DNA from: CAVQCA01 sp963710815
Lineage (GTDB): Bacteria > Pseudomonadota > Gammaproteobacteria > UBA9214
Assembly: GCA_963710815.1 (NCBI GenBank)
Contig: CAVQCA010000080.1
Location: forward strand, 11,494-75,493
Direction: 5' to 3'
Length of the DNA stretch: 64,000 bases
Shown here: piece after piece, positions 1 through 9,039 of the stretch
Layout: each line of letters starts with the position of its first letter
Position numbering within the stretch: position 1 is the stretch's first letter
The notes under the pieces: generated by a model
What the model was told of the DNA's origin: nothing
The model's database searches: none
Seen by the model: the letters and a program-made list of their open reading frames with translations, nothing else
Made by a program: the position numbers and the translations under genes

Positions 1-2535
1 CAGCACCGGCAACGCCGGCGGCAGGCGCGCAAGCAGGGCCCGTTATGGTTCGGCTCTTTCAGCCATACCCTGCAGGAGTTCCGCGATCAGGGCGTGGAGC
101 CGTACCAGCTGCAAATCCTGCTGAAACAGGCGATCTATCTGCCCGTCTTCACGGCCCATCCGACCGAGGCCAAACGCCGCACCGTCATGCTGGCATTGCG
201 CCGTATCTTCCTGACCAGCGAGATGCTCGACGACATGCGGCTGACGCGCGAGGAACGCGCCGATATCATCCAGGACCTGAAGCAGCAGATACAGGTCCTG
301 TGGAAGACCGACGAGGTCCGCCTGCACAAACCGACCGTCGAGGATGAAATCCGCAACGGCCTCTATTACTTCCGTGAAAGTCTGTTCGATGCTGTGCCCC
401 AAACCTACCGTTACCTGGAAAAGGCCATCAAGCGGGTCTACTCCGCGGAAGACGGCTCGCCGGCCATTACCGTCCCCGGCGGACTGCTGCGCTTCGGCTC
501 GTGGATAGGCGGCGATCGCGACGGCAATCCCTTCGTCACGCCGGCAACGACCGTGACCGCCCTGCGCCTGCACATGCGCGAGGTGCTGATCGCCTATCTG
601 CGCCGGGTGGAGGCACTGGTCAATCGCCTGACGCATTCCGAGAGTCTGTGCACCTTCTCGCCCACGCTCCTCGAGAACCTCAGGGCGGATGAGGCGAATT
701 ACTCCGCGGCCTTCGCCGACGATCCCAGGCGTCACCTGCATGAACCCTACCGGCGCAAGCTCGGCTTCATGCGGCATCGACTGAAGCTGAATCTCTCGGC
801 CATCATCCAGCGCATGGAGGATCCGTCCCTCGATCCGGCAGATCAGCACATCGGTTACACCAGCGAACAGGGATTCCTGCAAGACCTGCAGCTGATCCGG
901 GATTCGCTCAACGCCAACAAGGATGCCCGTCTCGCCGAGGGCCCGTTGAAGGACCTGATCCGGCTGGTGGAAACGTTCGGTTTTTTCCTCATGCAACTCG
1001 ACATCCGTCAGGAGTCCTCGCGTCATACCGATGCCGTCTGCGAGATCGGCCGCATCCTCCCGGAGCCGGTCGATTACGCCGCGCTCGACGAGACGGCACG
1101 CCAGGAATTCCTCACGCGGGCGTTCGAAACGACGCCACCGGCACTGCGGCGCGCCGCGCTCTCCCCCGAAACGCGGGAAACCCTGGAGGTGTTCGACGTC
1201 ATGCACCGCATGCAGCAGGAGGTCAGCGAGAACGCCTTCGGCAATTACGTCATCTCGATGACCCACAGCGCCAGCCACATTCTGGAAGTGATGTACCTCG
1301 CCTGGCTGGCAGGCCTGGCCGGCAGGGAAAATGAGGAATGGTTCTGCGGCATCCGCATCAGCCCGCTGTTCGAGACCATCGACGACCTGCAGCACATCGA
1401 GGACGTGCTGACGCAGTTGCTGGGCAACGCCACCTACCGGGCCCTGCTGGATCGCGCCTGCAAATGTCAGGAAATCATGCTCGGCTACTCCGACTCCTGC
1501 AAGGACGGCGGCATCCTCGCCTCCAACTGGAGCCTGTACGAGGCGCAGAAGAAGATCATCGCCATCGTCGATCACCACCATATCCAGGTGCGGCTGTTCC
1601 ACGGCCGCGGCGGGACCATCGGCCGCGGCGGCGGCCCCACCCACGAGTCGATCCTGGCCCAGCCATCCGGCACCGTGCACGGCCAGATCAAGTTCACCGA
1701 GCAGGGCGAGGTGCTGCGCTACAAGTACAGCAACGCCGAGACGGCGGTCTATGAATTGTCCATGGGGCTCACCGGCCTGTTGAAGGCGAGTCTCAGCGTG
1801 ATCAAGCCGCACCAGGAAGACCGGCGCGACTACATGGGCATCATGGACGAACTGGCCCGCCTGGGAGAGGCGAGCTACCGCGATCTGATCGACCACACCC
1901 CGGGGTTGTTCGATTACTTCTACGAGGTAACGCCGGTGACCGAAATCGGTCTGCTCAACATCGGCTCGCGCCCCTCGCACCGCAACCGGCAGGACCGCTC
2001 CAAGGCCTCGATACGCGCCATACCCTGGGTGTTCGGCTGGGCCCAGTCACGCCATACGCTACCGGCCTGGTACGGCCTCGGCACGGCGCTGGAACAATGG
2101 CGCCGCGGGGATCCCGCCCGACTCGCCACACTGCAATCCATGTACCGGGACTGGCCCTTTCTCCGTGCCCTGCTGAGCAACATCCAGATGTCGCTGTTCA
2201 AGGGCGAGATGAACATCGCGCACGAATACACCCGGCTCGCCGCCGACCGGCAGGACGCGGAGATCATATTCACCAAGATTCGCGACGAATACCGGCGCAC
2301 CGTCACCCAGGTGCTGAACGTCTGCGGGATCCAGGTGCTGCTGGAGGAAAGCCCGGCGCTCGGACTGTCGCTGTACCGGCGCAATCCCTACCTCGATCCG
2401 CTGAACAATATCCAGGTGACGCTGCTCTCACGCTACCGCAATACCGATCTCGACGAAGGCCAGCGGGAACGCTGGCTCGCCCCCCTGTTGCGCTCGATCA
2501 ATGCCATCGCCAGCGGCATGCGCAACACCGGCTGA
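1..2535 (+). CDS. ppc: Phosphoenolpyruvate carboxylase, 5' end cut by window edge
   Basis: PEP carboxylase adds bicarbonate to phosphoenolpyruvate to make oxaloacetate, refilling the TCA cycle. The frame is open from base 1, so the natural start lies upstream of the window. About 844 codons are present against a usual family length of roughly 870-930. Visible family motifs are TAHPTEAKRRTV (catalytic His, near base 155), GGDRDGNPFVT, GYSDSCKDGG, FHGRGGTIGRGGGP and the C-terminal end MRNTG, which matches the family's conserved QNTG-type terminus. The gene is followed after 92 bp by an unrelated receiver gene. In an organism with ATP-citrate lyase and carbonic anhydrase it may serve anaplerotic CO2 fixation (inference). 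Identification is secure. Confidence 0.97.
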   Translation, partial: QHRQRRRQARKQGPLWFGSFSHTLQEFRDQGVEPYQLQILLKQAIYLPVFTAHPTEAKRRTVMLALRRIFLTSEMLDDMRLTREERADIIQDLKQQIQVLWKTDEVRLHKPTVEDEIRNGLYYFRESLFDAVPQTYRYLEKAIKRVYSAEDGSPAITVPGGLLRFGSWIGGDRDGNPFVTPATTVTALRLHMREVLIAYLRRVEALVNRLTHSESLCTFSPTLLENLRADEANYSAAFADDPRRHLHEPYRRKLGFMRHRLKLNLSAIIQRMEDPSLDPADQHIGYTSEQGFLQDLQLIRDSLNANKDARLAEGPLKDLIRLVETFGFFLMQLDIRQESSRHTDAVCEIGRILPEPVDYAALDETARQEFLTRAFETTPPALRRAALSPETRETLEVFDVMHRMQQEVSENAFGNYVISMTHSASHILEVMYLAWLAGLAGRENEEWFCGIRISPLFETIDDLQHIEDVLTQLLGNATYRALLDRACKCQEIMLGYSDSCKDGGILASNWSLYEAQKKIIAIVDHHHIQVRLFHGRGGTIGRGGGPTHESILAQPSGTVHGQIKFTEQGEVLRYKYSNAETAVYELSMGLTGLLKASLSVIKPHQEDRRDYMGIMDELARLGEASYRDLIDHTPGLFDYFYEVTPVTEIGLLNIGSRPSHRNRQDRSKASIRAIPWVFGWAQSRHTLPAWYGLGTALEQWRRGDPARLATLQSMYRDWPFLRALLSNIQMSLFKGEMNIAHEYTRLAADRQDAEIIFTKIRDEYRRTVTQVLNVCGIQVLLEESPALGLSLYRRNPYLDPLNNIQVTLLSRYRNTDLDEGQRERWLAPLLRSINAIASGMRNTG

Positions 2536-2627
2536 GGGATCGTGGACGAACTTCCTCGATCGTTCGCGGAATATACCGCCGATAAGGTATAGTACCCGCA
2601 CCGTCACCGCCCGGAGTCAACCTGCCA

Positions 2628-4010
2628 ATGGCAAACCGACTTGCACTGGTTGTCGATGATTCCAGAACCGCACGCGTAACCCTGCAGCACATGCTGGAAA
2701 GGCAGGGTCTGGACGTCGATACGCTGGAGTCAGCACAGGAAGCCCTGCACTACCTTGTCGAAAAGGCCCCGGACGTGATCTTCATGGATCACATGATGCC
2801 CGGCATGGACGGCTTTCAGGCGGTCGAGGCCATCAAGAACAATCCGGCCACCGCCACCATCCCCATCATGATGTTCACCTCCAAGGGCGGTGATCTGTAC
2901 CTTGGCCAGGCGCGCGCCCTCGGCGCCGTGGGCATCCTGCCCAAGGAGGTGCAGCCGGCCGAGTTGTATCAGGTACTCAACAATCTCGGCCTGGTCAAGG
3001 ATCGTCGCTCCCGGGTGGTGGCGGACAAAAGCAGCTTTATGCTGCTCGACAGTGCGCCCGAGATCAGCGTGTCAGGGACCAGCGAGGACATCCGGGAAAT
3101 TGCGCGGAAAGCCGAAGCATATATCAGCAATAACAATACATTAAATGATAATTTAGGGAAATTTATTGAAGAAAATTACAACGCAATCAAGAAGGAGATC
3201 CGGGATCTTCGCCATCGTGTTGATCAGGTCATTCTGACAACTTCCACCGACATCGCCAGCAGTGCCGCACGCCTGACCATGGCGCGCACCGCCGGATTGC
3301 TGATTGCCCTCGTGCTGGTCGGGATCATGCTGGTGCCGGCGATCTGGTTTTATCGCCACAACACCGAAACCCGGCAGCAACTGGACGCGGCCAGAGTCGA
3401 ACTCAATCACCTGCGCACACTGCAACAGCATGCCAGCAGCGTCAGTGAGGAACGCGCATCGCTGCAGGCCCTGCTGGATGCGCAAAACGACCGCCCCCGC
3501 AAGAATTCCAACCTGCTCTACGACAGCATTGCCTGGGCCGTCAACCAGGGCAGCGCCTACGGCATCAACGAAGAACCCTTCGGCGACAAGCGGCTCGCGA
3601 TGATCTATGAGCTGATTACACGCCTCCAGTCGCTGGGCTTCAAGGGCGTGGTGCAGCTGAACTCCTACCTGGGCGAGTTCTGTCTTGCCGGGAATGAGGC
3701 GGATGGCTACACGCTCGCGCCGCCCGACCTGCCGGTGCATGAATGCGCCACCTTCGGACATCCCTTGCAGCAGCTTCCCTCGATTGGCGAGCGGCAGTCG
3801 ATCGCCTTCGCCAATTTCCTCGCCACCTCGCCGCTGGTCAATGGCAGCGGCATCAAGGTCGATATCATTTCGCACCAGTTCAGCGACCCGCGGCTGGAGT
3901 ATCCGTCCCGGGATTCCGACGTTACCGCCTCCGAATGGAACCGCATCGCCGCGGCCAACAACCGGGTCGAGGTGAAGCTGGTACCCGCGAAGCCCCGGGA
4001 AAAGCAGTGA
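2628..4010 (+). CDS. Membrane-anchored receiver-domain protein with coiled coil and OmpA-like C-terminal region
   Basis: A 460-residue protein of unusual architecture. Residues 1-125 form a response-regulator receiver domain with acidic residues D10/D11, phospho-acceptor D54 (IFMDHMMPGMDG), T/S near 84-85 and K106. A linker of about 90 residues leads to one transmembrane helix at about 218-240 (GLLIALVLVGIMLVPAIWF). A coiled coil at about 245-285 follows, then a globular region of about 160 residues. The segment after the helix would be periplasmic if the receiver is cytoplasmic. The tail (GERQSIAFANFLA, then NNRVEVKLVP) resembles the end of OmpA-family peptidoglycan-binding domains, but the diagnostic N-terminal half of that fold is not obvious, so this is inference. 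There is no DNA-binding or enzymatic output domain. A cognate kinase is not adjacent. Confidence 0.8.
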   Translation: MANRLALVVDDSRTARVTLQHMLERQGLDVDTLESAQEALHYLVEKAPDVIFMDHMMPGMDGFQAVEAIKNNPATATIPIMMFTSKGGDLYLGQARALGAVGILPKEVQPAELYQVLNNLGLVKDRRSRVVADKSSFMLLDSAPEISVSGTSEDIREIARKAEAYISNNNTLNDNLGKFIEENYNAIKKEIRDLRHRVDQVILTTSTDIASSAARLTMARTAGLLIALVLVGIMLVPAIWFYRHNTETRQQLDAARVELNHLRTLQQHASSVSEERASLQALLDAQNDRPRKNSNLLYDSIAWAVNQGSAYGINEEPFGDKRLAMIYELITRLQSLGFKGVVQLNSYLGEFCLAGNEADGYTLAPPDLPVHECATFGHPLQQLPSIGERQSIAFANFLATSPLVNGSGIKVDIISHQFSDPRLEYPSRDSDVTASEWNRIAAANNRVEVKLVPAKPREKQ

Positions 4011-4058
4011 TCCGGCCGCGTGACCGGATGATGCCGTGGCACATCCACTGTCCGGGAA

Positions 4059-4086
4059 AATGACGGGCCCGCAAAGGCCCGTCATT
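4059..4086 (-). terminator. Hairpin terminator between convergent genes
   Basis: An 11-bp perfect stem (AATGACGGGCC with GGCCCGTCATT) and a 6-base loop lie just past the stop of the spy-like gene. On the minus strand the stem is followed by TTTT, as expected for an intrinsic terminator of the baeS-baeR-spy-like transcript. It may also stop readthrough from the convergent receiver gene. Confidence 0.7.
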
Positions 4087-4094
4087 GAAGGGTC

Positions 4095-4592
4095 TCAACT
4101 ACGCTCGTCCCGACCGGGGTGCTTCGAAGCGAGGGTATCCAGCCGGGTGCGCTGCTCGGGCGTCAGCAAGGCGCGGACCTGTTGCCAGGTTTCTGCTCGC
4201 TTGAGAATCAGACCCGTCACCGCCTTGCCCTGGGCATCCGCCAGTTGCTGCACCCGCGCCGCATCATAGGATTCACCGCGCAGGGCTTCGCGCAGGGCTT
4301 CGCGTCCCTGCTGCAGCGTGTGCATTGAAGCCTCGAGGGCCGTGCGCTGCTGCGCCATGAGATCCTTCAGTTGCTGCCGTTGCGCGTCGCTCAGGTCGAG
4401 CTGGTGGACAGCCCGCATCATGGTCCGATCGACCGGCATCCCGAATCGTTCGGCATGCTCTCCGTGGCGCCCATGATGACAGTCGCCGTTCCAGCCGTTA
4501 CTGGAAGACTGCGCCAGCAGCGTACCGCTCAACGCCAGACAACCGGTCAACACCGCCGCCACTGCACTTCTGTTAATCATTTGCTTGTTCAT
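4095..4592 (-). CDS. Spy/CpxP-like periplasmic protein (LTXXQ family)
   Basis: Predicted periplasmic helical protein of 165 residues, related to Spy/CpxP, which in enterobacteria act as ATP-independent chaperones or envelope-stress sensors. A signal peptide is visible at the N terminus (MNKQMINRSAVAAVLTG followed by LALSGTLLAQS). The mature part is helical and contains two LTXXQ-like motifs, LDLSDAQRQQL and LTPEQRTRL. A His-rich stretch (CHHGRHGEHAE) follows the signal peptide and could bind metal (inference). The start at 4592 is chosen because a strong AGGAGGT Shine-Dalgarno lies 8 bases upstream; longer in-frame starts would spoil the signal peptide. It lies downstream of baeS-baeR on the same strand, which fits the known control of spy by BaeSR in E. 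coli. Confidence 0.85.
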   Translation of the reverse strand: MNKQMINRSAVAAVLTGCLALSGTLLAQSSSNGWNGDCHHGRHGEHAERFGMPVDRTMMRAVHQLDLSDAQRQQLKDLMAQQRTALEASMHTLQQGREALREALRGESYDAARVQQLADAQGKAVTGLILKRAETWQQVRALLTPEQRTRLDTLASKHPGRDERS

Positions 4593-4732
4593 CACCTTGA
4601 ACCTCCTCTTGGGTCGTGAGTTACTCACTTCAGTCATGCACAGGCTAAACGACAAACGAGGAGGAAGTTTGCAGCAAATGTGGAAAGAGTGTGGAAGCGA
4701 GCGGACGACACGCCGCCCGAAATTCACCGGGC

Positions 4733-5437
4733 TTATACCCCGTCCTTTTTCCGCGGTTCGTAGCGATAACCCGCCCCGTAGACCGAGTGGATAAGGTCCT
4801 GGTCCGGCAGCAACCCGGCCAGTTTTTTCCTCAGTTTCTTGATGTGGCTGTCGACGGTGCGCTCGGACACGACACGGCGATCGTCGTAGATACGGTCGAT
4901 CAGCCTGCCGCGGGAAAAGATCCGTCCGGGTTCACGATACAGCGCATCGAACAGCTGGAATTCCACGCTCGTCAGCTCGACTTCCCGCTCACGGGTACGC
5001 ACACGATGACTGTCACGATCCAGCGTCAGCGGCCCCGATGAGACCGGCGCATCCCGGGGCAGCGAGCGGCGCAGGACCGACCTGACACGGGCCATCACTT
5101 CGCGCGGGCTGAACGGTTTGCAGATGTAATCATCTGCGCCCAGCTCCAGCCCGAGCAGGCGATCCACTTCCTCGACGCGGGCAGTCACCATGATGATCGG
5201 TACATGGCTGAATCCGCGCAGCGTGCGACAGATATCGATGCCGTTCATCCCGGGGAGCATCAGGTCCAGCAGGATCAGGTCCGGGAGATGCGCTTTCACC
5301 CAGGGAACGACCTCCAGTCCATTGTCCAGACAGGTCGAATGGAAGCCGGCGTCGGACAGATAGTCAGCCAGCACTCGCGCCAGCTTGGCTTCATCCTCGA
5401 CGATCAGGATATGGCGCCCGTTGGCTGGCGTATTCAT
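4733..5437 (-). CDS. baeR: OmpR-family response regulator, BaeR-like
   Basis: DNA-binding response regulator of about 234 residues. The receiver domain at about 8-120 has acidic E14/D15, phospho-acceptor D58 (LILLDLMLPGMNG) and the K of CKPF. The C-terminal winged helix at about 135-230 ends in the typical VYGAGYRYEP wing. The start at 5437 gives an ATGA overlap with the stop codon of the upstream kinase gene, showing translational coupling. Similarity to BaeR is recognised by eye and supported by the neighbouring kinase and Spy-like gene. CreB- or CpxR-like regulators are the alternatives. Confidence 0.88.
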   Translation of the reverse strand: MNTPANGRHILIVEDEAKLARVLADYLSDAGFHSTCLDNGLEVVPWVKAHLPDLILLDLMLPGMNGIDICRTLRGFSHVPIIMVTARVEEVDRLLGLELGADDYICKPFSPREVMARVRSVLRRSLPRDAPVSSGPLTLDRDSHRVRTREREVELTSVEFQLFDALYREPGRIFSRGRLIDRIYDDRRVVSERTVDSHIKKLRKKLAGLLPDQDLIHSVYGAGYRYEPRKKDGV

Positions 5438-6876
5438 GTGAGCACGGGCAGCTCCACCCGCAGCCACAGCCCGCCGAGGGGCGAATGCCTGGCGACAATC
5501 CGACCGTCATGCGCCTCAACGATGTTGCGGCAGATCGCAAGACCCAGTCCCGCGCCTCCCGTGGCCCGACTGCGCGAATTGTCGACGCGATAAAAGCGGT
5601 CGAACAAATGCGTCAGCGCCACGTCCGGGACACCGGGGGCCGTGTCCTGGAAATCGAGCAGGAGGTTGTCCCCGGCGAGCCCCACGGCAACTTCGACCCG
5701 GCCGCCCGGCTGCGTATATTTCAGGCTGTTCGTCAGCAGGTTCCGGAACAGCTGCCTCAAGCGGTCCGCGTCGGCGCGAACGTAGACCGCCCTGCCCGGA
5801 TCATTTCCCAGCGTCACCCGGAGGTCTTTTTTCCTGAACTCGTTCGCCAGGTCCGCAATGGTCTCCTCGAGCGGCATGACCGGATCGGTCTTTGCCTTGT
5901 GATACGTCAGGGCGCCGGCATCGGACAGGGAGAGCTGATAGAGCTCATCCACCAGGCGGCTGAGCTGCAGGATCTCCCCATGAAGCGAGTCCAGCGCCTC
6001 CGTCGACCAGGGTCTCATGCCGTCCTGCAGCGCCTCCACCTCGCCGCGCAGCACCGACAGCGGGGTGCGCAGCTCGTGGGAGATATCCGCCACCCACTGG
6101 CGCCGCGATCGCTCGGTTTCCTGCAGCGCCCGGGCAAGATCGTTGATATCCCGGGCGAGCTGGCCGATTTCGTCACTCGATGATACCGGCAGCCGCGTGG
6201 TGTAATGGCCCAGCGCCAGCTGCCGGGAGGCCTCGGCGATGCGGCGCAGGGGGCGCACCAGGGTGTAGGCGAGCGGAATCCCGAACGCGGCAGACAACAG
6301 CAGCATCACCGCGGTGATTACGGTCAGGGAGTGCGCGTGCTGTTTTTCGAAGCGGAGTTCGGCAAACTCTTTCGCCGGCGGTCCTGGCAAGACTCCCAGA
6401 TACCCCACGGTCTCCGCATTCACAATGACGGGATGGAGTTCGAGCCCGCCGGGCTCGCCAGCCTGACCGACGATCACCGACTTGTCGGTATCCAGCAGCG
6501 CCATCCGCGGCATCCTCGGATGGACTGCAGGCTCCCGTCCGAGGTCGCGCCGGGACGGCAGCCTCCGCAAGGAGCGGTGTTGCTCCACGTCCCCGGATCC
6601 GGCCGCTTGCGGCAGGGAGTCACCGATCGGCCGTTCCCGCAGCAGCTGAAACCATCCCCGCCGGTTGCCGCGCAACCGTTCCCAGCCGTGGGCCTCCCGG
6701 TATTCCTCCGCCAGGCGCTGCGACAGGAAATCGATCCGCTGCTGTTGCCGGGCCTCGACGAAGTGAATGAATCCCTGCTCGAAAGACCGCTGCATGAACA
6801 GGTACATCCCCGCCACGACCACGGAGGTCGCGGCCAGCAGGGTGGCGAATACCTTGGTAGTGATAGAGATGCGCAC
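5434..6876 (-). CDS. baeS: Sensor histidine kinase, BaeS-like
   Basis: Inner-membrane sensor kinase of 480 residues that would phosphorylate the overlapping regulator. Transmembrane helix 1 is at about 9-29 and helix 2 at about 185-207, enclosing a periplasmic sensor of about 150 residues rich in Arg and Pro. A HAMP region follows. The phospho-acceptor box is ADISHELRTPLS. The ATPase part has the N box FRNLLTNSLKYTQPGG and the G box GGAGLGLAIC. The start codon is GTG. It is the first gene of a baeS-baeR-spy-like transcription unit, so the likely input is envelope stress (known for E. coli BaeS; inferred here). Confidence 0.88.
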   Translation of the reverse strand: MRISITTKVFATLLAATSVVVAGMYLFMQRSFEQGFIHFVEARQQQRIDFLSQRLAEEYREAHGWERLRGNRRGWFQLLRERPIGDSLPQAAGSGDVEQHRSLRRLPSRRDLGREPAVHPRMPRMALLDTDKSVIVGQAGEPGGLELHPVIVNAETVGYLGVLPGPPAKEFAELRFEKQHAHSLTVITAVMLLLSAAFGIPLAYTLVRPLRRIAEASRQLALGHYTTRLPVSSSDEIGQLARDINDLARALQETERSRRQWVADISHELRTPLSVLRGEVEALQDGMRPWSTEALDSLHGEILQLSRLVDELYQLSLSDAGALTYHKAKTDPVMPLEETIADLANEFRKKDLRVTLGNDPGRAVYVRADADRLRQLFRNLLTNSLKYTQPGGRVEVAVGLAGDNLLLDFQDTAPGVPDVALTHLFDRFYRVDNSRSRATGGAGLGLAICRNIVEAHDGRIVARHSPLGGLWLRVELPVLT

Positions 6877-6993
6877 GCTCGTATTGTCCCGGAAATCAGT
6901 GCGGGAATGGCTCCTCTATGCAGAGCCTCCAAACACACAACATAGCATGATGTTCATATTATTAATTTTCTATCATATGCTTACTAATATTAT

Positions 6994-7413
6994 CTAGAAA
7001 TATTCGAAGTTATCATGCAATCCCGACCGCAGTGTTTCCAGGACGGCCGACAGCGCTTCCGGGGTGTAGGGCCGCACCGGCACCCGCCCCCAGACGGGTG
7101 CCGGCCAGGCGGCATCCTCCCGGTAGCGTACGACGTGATGGACGTGAAGTTGCGGCACCAGATTCCCGAGCGCCGCGATGTTGAGCTTGTCGGCGCGGAA
7201 CCGCTCGGCGAGGATGGCCGCCAGCTGCGAGGATTCGCGCAGCAATTGCCCCTGGTCCGCCTCGCTCAGCTCGAAGATCTCCGCGATGCCCTCACGATCC
7301 GGCACCAGGATGAACCAGGGATAATTGGCGTCACGCATGAGCAGCAGCCGGCACAGGGCGAAACGACCGATGAGCAGGCAATCCTTCTGCAGTTGGGGGT
7401 GCAGTTCAGCCAT
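6994..7413 (-). CDS. HIT family hydrolase
   Basis: Small nucleotide-binding hydrolase of 139 residues from the histidine triad superfamily. The signature is QLHVHHVVRY near residue 98, which fits the HxHxH active-site pattern with a Q before the first His. The N-terminal part has the family's typical strand pattern (WFILVPDREG). A GGAGG Shine-Dalgarno lies about 6 bases before the ATG. The substrate cannot be read from sequence; related proteins hydrolyse dinucleoside polyphosphates or nucleoside phosphoramidates. It appears monocistronic. Confidence 0.87.
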   Translation of the reverse strand: MAELHPQLQKDCLLIGRFALCRLLLMRDANYPWFILVPDREGIAEIFELSEADQGQLLRESSQLAAILAERFRADKLNIAALGNLVPQLHVHHVVRYREDAAWPAPVWGRVPVRPYTPEALSAVLETLRSGLHDNFEYF

Positions 7414-7510
7414 ATCGAGCCTCCTGACGCTCGAGTCGTATGATGGAAACCTTACCGGGCGTACGTAACCGCTACAAATCCCCGCGGACTACGATCAGCG
7501 TTCCGGGTCG

Positions 7511-8041
7511 TCATTCCGGCGGCCCGGAGAATACCAGCGGCACCCCGCAGCGGCGGCAGCGGTAAAGCGCCTCGCCGCGATGTACCTTGTTATGCCGCCG
7601 GGTGGTCAGGCGGTGAGTGGCACAGTCACAGGCATACGTATAGCGCCGCTGGCGCCGCACCGGCACGCCGGTCAGGTCGTAGTACCCGGTGGCGCGTGGT
7701 TCGGCGCCAAGCGAACGCATGACAGCCTGCCACTCCACGCCGTGCGGACGCACGTTATGCAACCCATAGAGCAGGTCCGTCACGTAATGCGCCACCTCGT
7801 GGGGGACGGTAGCCGTCAGGCCGTCATCGAAGTACTTGGCGAACAGATAGGGGTTGTAGCGTATGCCGCGCCTGCCGTACCGCACACGGTACATGCCGGC
7901 AGCCCGGCCGGACAGATCGAAGCTCACCGGGATGGGCGGAAAATCACGCCCGCAGATCTTACCGGCGCGGCGCAGGCAGGCCGCGGTAACATCGCGCACC
8001 ACCTGTTCCTGCACGGTATCGATCGGTTCGACCACCATCAT
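7511..8041 (-). CDS. SprT-like zinc metalloprotein
   Basis: SprT-family protein of about 177 residues. The metal-binding HExxH is HEVAHY, with a further conserved His in the following HNVRPHGVEW. The C terminus holds a zinc-ribbon pattern, CDC followed by CRRC. Related proteins include bacterial SprT and eukaryotic Spartan proteases. The frame stays open upstream to 8254, but that extension is low-complexity (repeated VRP-GRE-type residues), consists of two 42-bp direct repeats and is edged by pieces of repeat family A. I therefore place the start at the paired ATGs at 8041. The longer start is possible, and the Shine-Dalgarno for 8041 is weak. Confidence 0.8.
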   Translation of the reverse strand: MMVVEPIDTVQEQVVRDVTAACLRRAGKICGRDFPPIPVSFDLSGRAAGMYRVRYGRRGIRYNPYLFAKYFDDGLTATVPHEVAHYVTDLLYGLHNVRPHGVEWQAVMRSLGAEPRATGYYDLTGVPVRRQRRYTYACDCATHRLTTRRHNKVHRGEALYRCRRCGVPLVFSGPPE

Positions 8042-8121
8042 CGGCGCCACAGAGAATTTCTCTGCGTCCTTCCGGCAATTGCTCCCTGCAGCGCCTGCTT
8101 TTGGCGCGCCATCTCCGGCAC

Positions 8122-8205
8122 GGCCCAGGCCGGTTTCTCGACCGTTTCCCGGTCTCACCTTCTGGCCCGGGCCGGCCTCTCGACCGGTAACCGGTCTCAC
8201 CTTCT
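8122..8205. repeat. Two 42-bp direct repeats upstream of the sprT-like gene
   Basis: Two adjacent 42-base units (8122-8163 and 8164-8205) share the frame GGCC-CTCGACCG-CCGGTCTCACCTTCT and differ at only a few bases. Because 42 is a multiple of three, the reading frame through them stays open, which explains the spurious N-terminal extension of the sprT-like ORF. Family A repeat pieces lie on each side (CTCTGCGTCC near 8058 and CTCTGCGGTGAAA near 8221). Confidence 0.75.
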
Positions 8206-8253
8206 CCCTGCAGTCGTGCGCCTCTGCGGTGAAACGGCGATTATGAACAGGCA

Positions 8254-9039
8254 CTATTTAGTGAAAACCTTCTTCAGCAACTCCTGCAGCGCCTGCCAGG
8301 ACGCCTGGTCCGCCCTGGCGTTGTAGGCGAGTGGCAGATTGAAGCGTTTCCCCAGTTGGTCCGCCCCGGGGTTGGTGAAGCTGTGTTTCGCGCCCGGGTA
8401 ATTGATGAAGGTGTAGTCGGCGCCGGCGGCCGTCATCATCGCCTTGAAGGCGGCGATCTGCTCCGCCGTCGCGAACGGGTCATCGGCGCCGTTGGCGACC
8501 AGGATCTTCGCCTTCACCGCCCCCGGCGCGGGTGTGGAGAGACCGCCCAGGCCACCGTGGAAACTCGCCACGGCGGCGAGATCGACGCCCTCGATCGCCA
8601 TCTCCAGCACCACGCTGCCGCCGAAACAATAGCCGATGGCGGCGATCTTGTCCGGGTTGACGGTAGGCTGCTCGACCAGTAATTTGCGCGCGGCCAGGAA
8701 GCGCGCCTTCATCAACGGCAGGTTCTGACGCACGGCGGCGGAAAACCTCGCCGCATCATCGGGATGCGCCGCGGTCTTGCCCTCGCCGTACATATCCAGC
8801 GCCAGTGCGGTATAACCCAGTTCGGCCAGCATATCGGCGCGCTTGCGGGCATACGCATTCTGGCCCCACCACTCGTGCACCACCAGGATCCCCGGGCGTT
8901 TGCCCTGGATCGCGTCGTCATAGGCCAGATAACCCTTGAGGTGCGTGTCGCCCGCCTGATAACTCACTTCCCTCCCGACCACGGCGGCCTGCGACGCCAG
9001 GCTGAACAACAGCAGCAAACCGGGGATGACTCGCAACAT
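8254..9039 (-). CDS. Dienelactone hydrolase family protein, exported
   Basis: Alpha/beta hydrolase of 261 residues of the dienelactone hydrolase type. An N-terminal signal peptide of about 18 residues ends near SQAAV, so the protein is probably periplasmic. The catalytic triad is visible: nucleophile Cys in GYCFGG, Asp in GADDPF and His in GAKHSF. The oxyanion region is HEWWGQN. A perfect AGGAGG Shine-Dalgarno lies 5 bases before the ATG. The natural substrate is not known for this exported subgroup; small lactones or esters are likely (inference). Confidence 0.9.
   Translation of the reverse strand: MLRVIPGLLLLFSLASQAAVVGREVSYQAGDTHLKGYLAYDDAIQGKRPGILVVHEWWGQNAYARKRADMLAELGYTALALDMYGEGKTAAHPDDAARFSAAVRQNLPLMKARFLAARKLLVEQPTVNPDKIAAIGYCFGGSVVLEMAIEGVDLAAVASFHGGLGGLSTPAPGAVKAKILVANGADDPFATAEQIAAFKAMMTAAGADYTFINYPGAKHSFTNPGADQLGKRFNLPLAYNARADQASWQALQELLKKVFTK

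Noticed and set aside
43..1980. 645-codon minus-strand ORF opposite ppc
   Set aside because: It is a shadow of the high-GC ppc codons; the translation is low in recognisable structure, while the plus strand encodes a clear PEP carboxylase.
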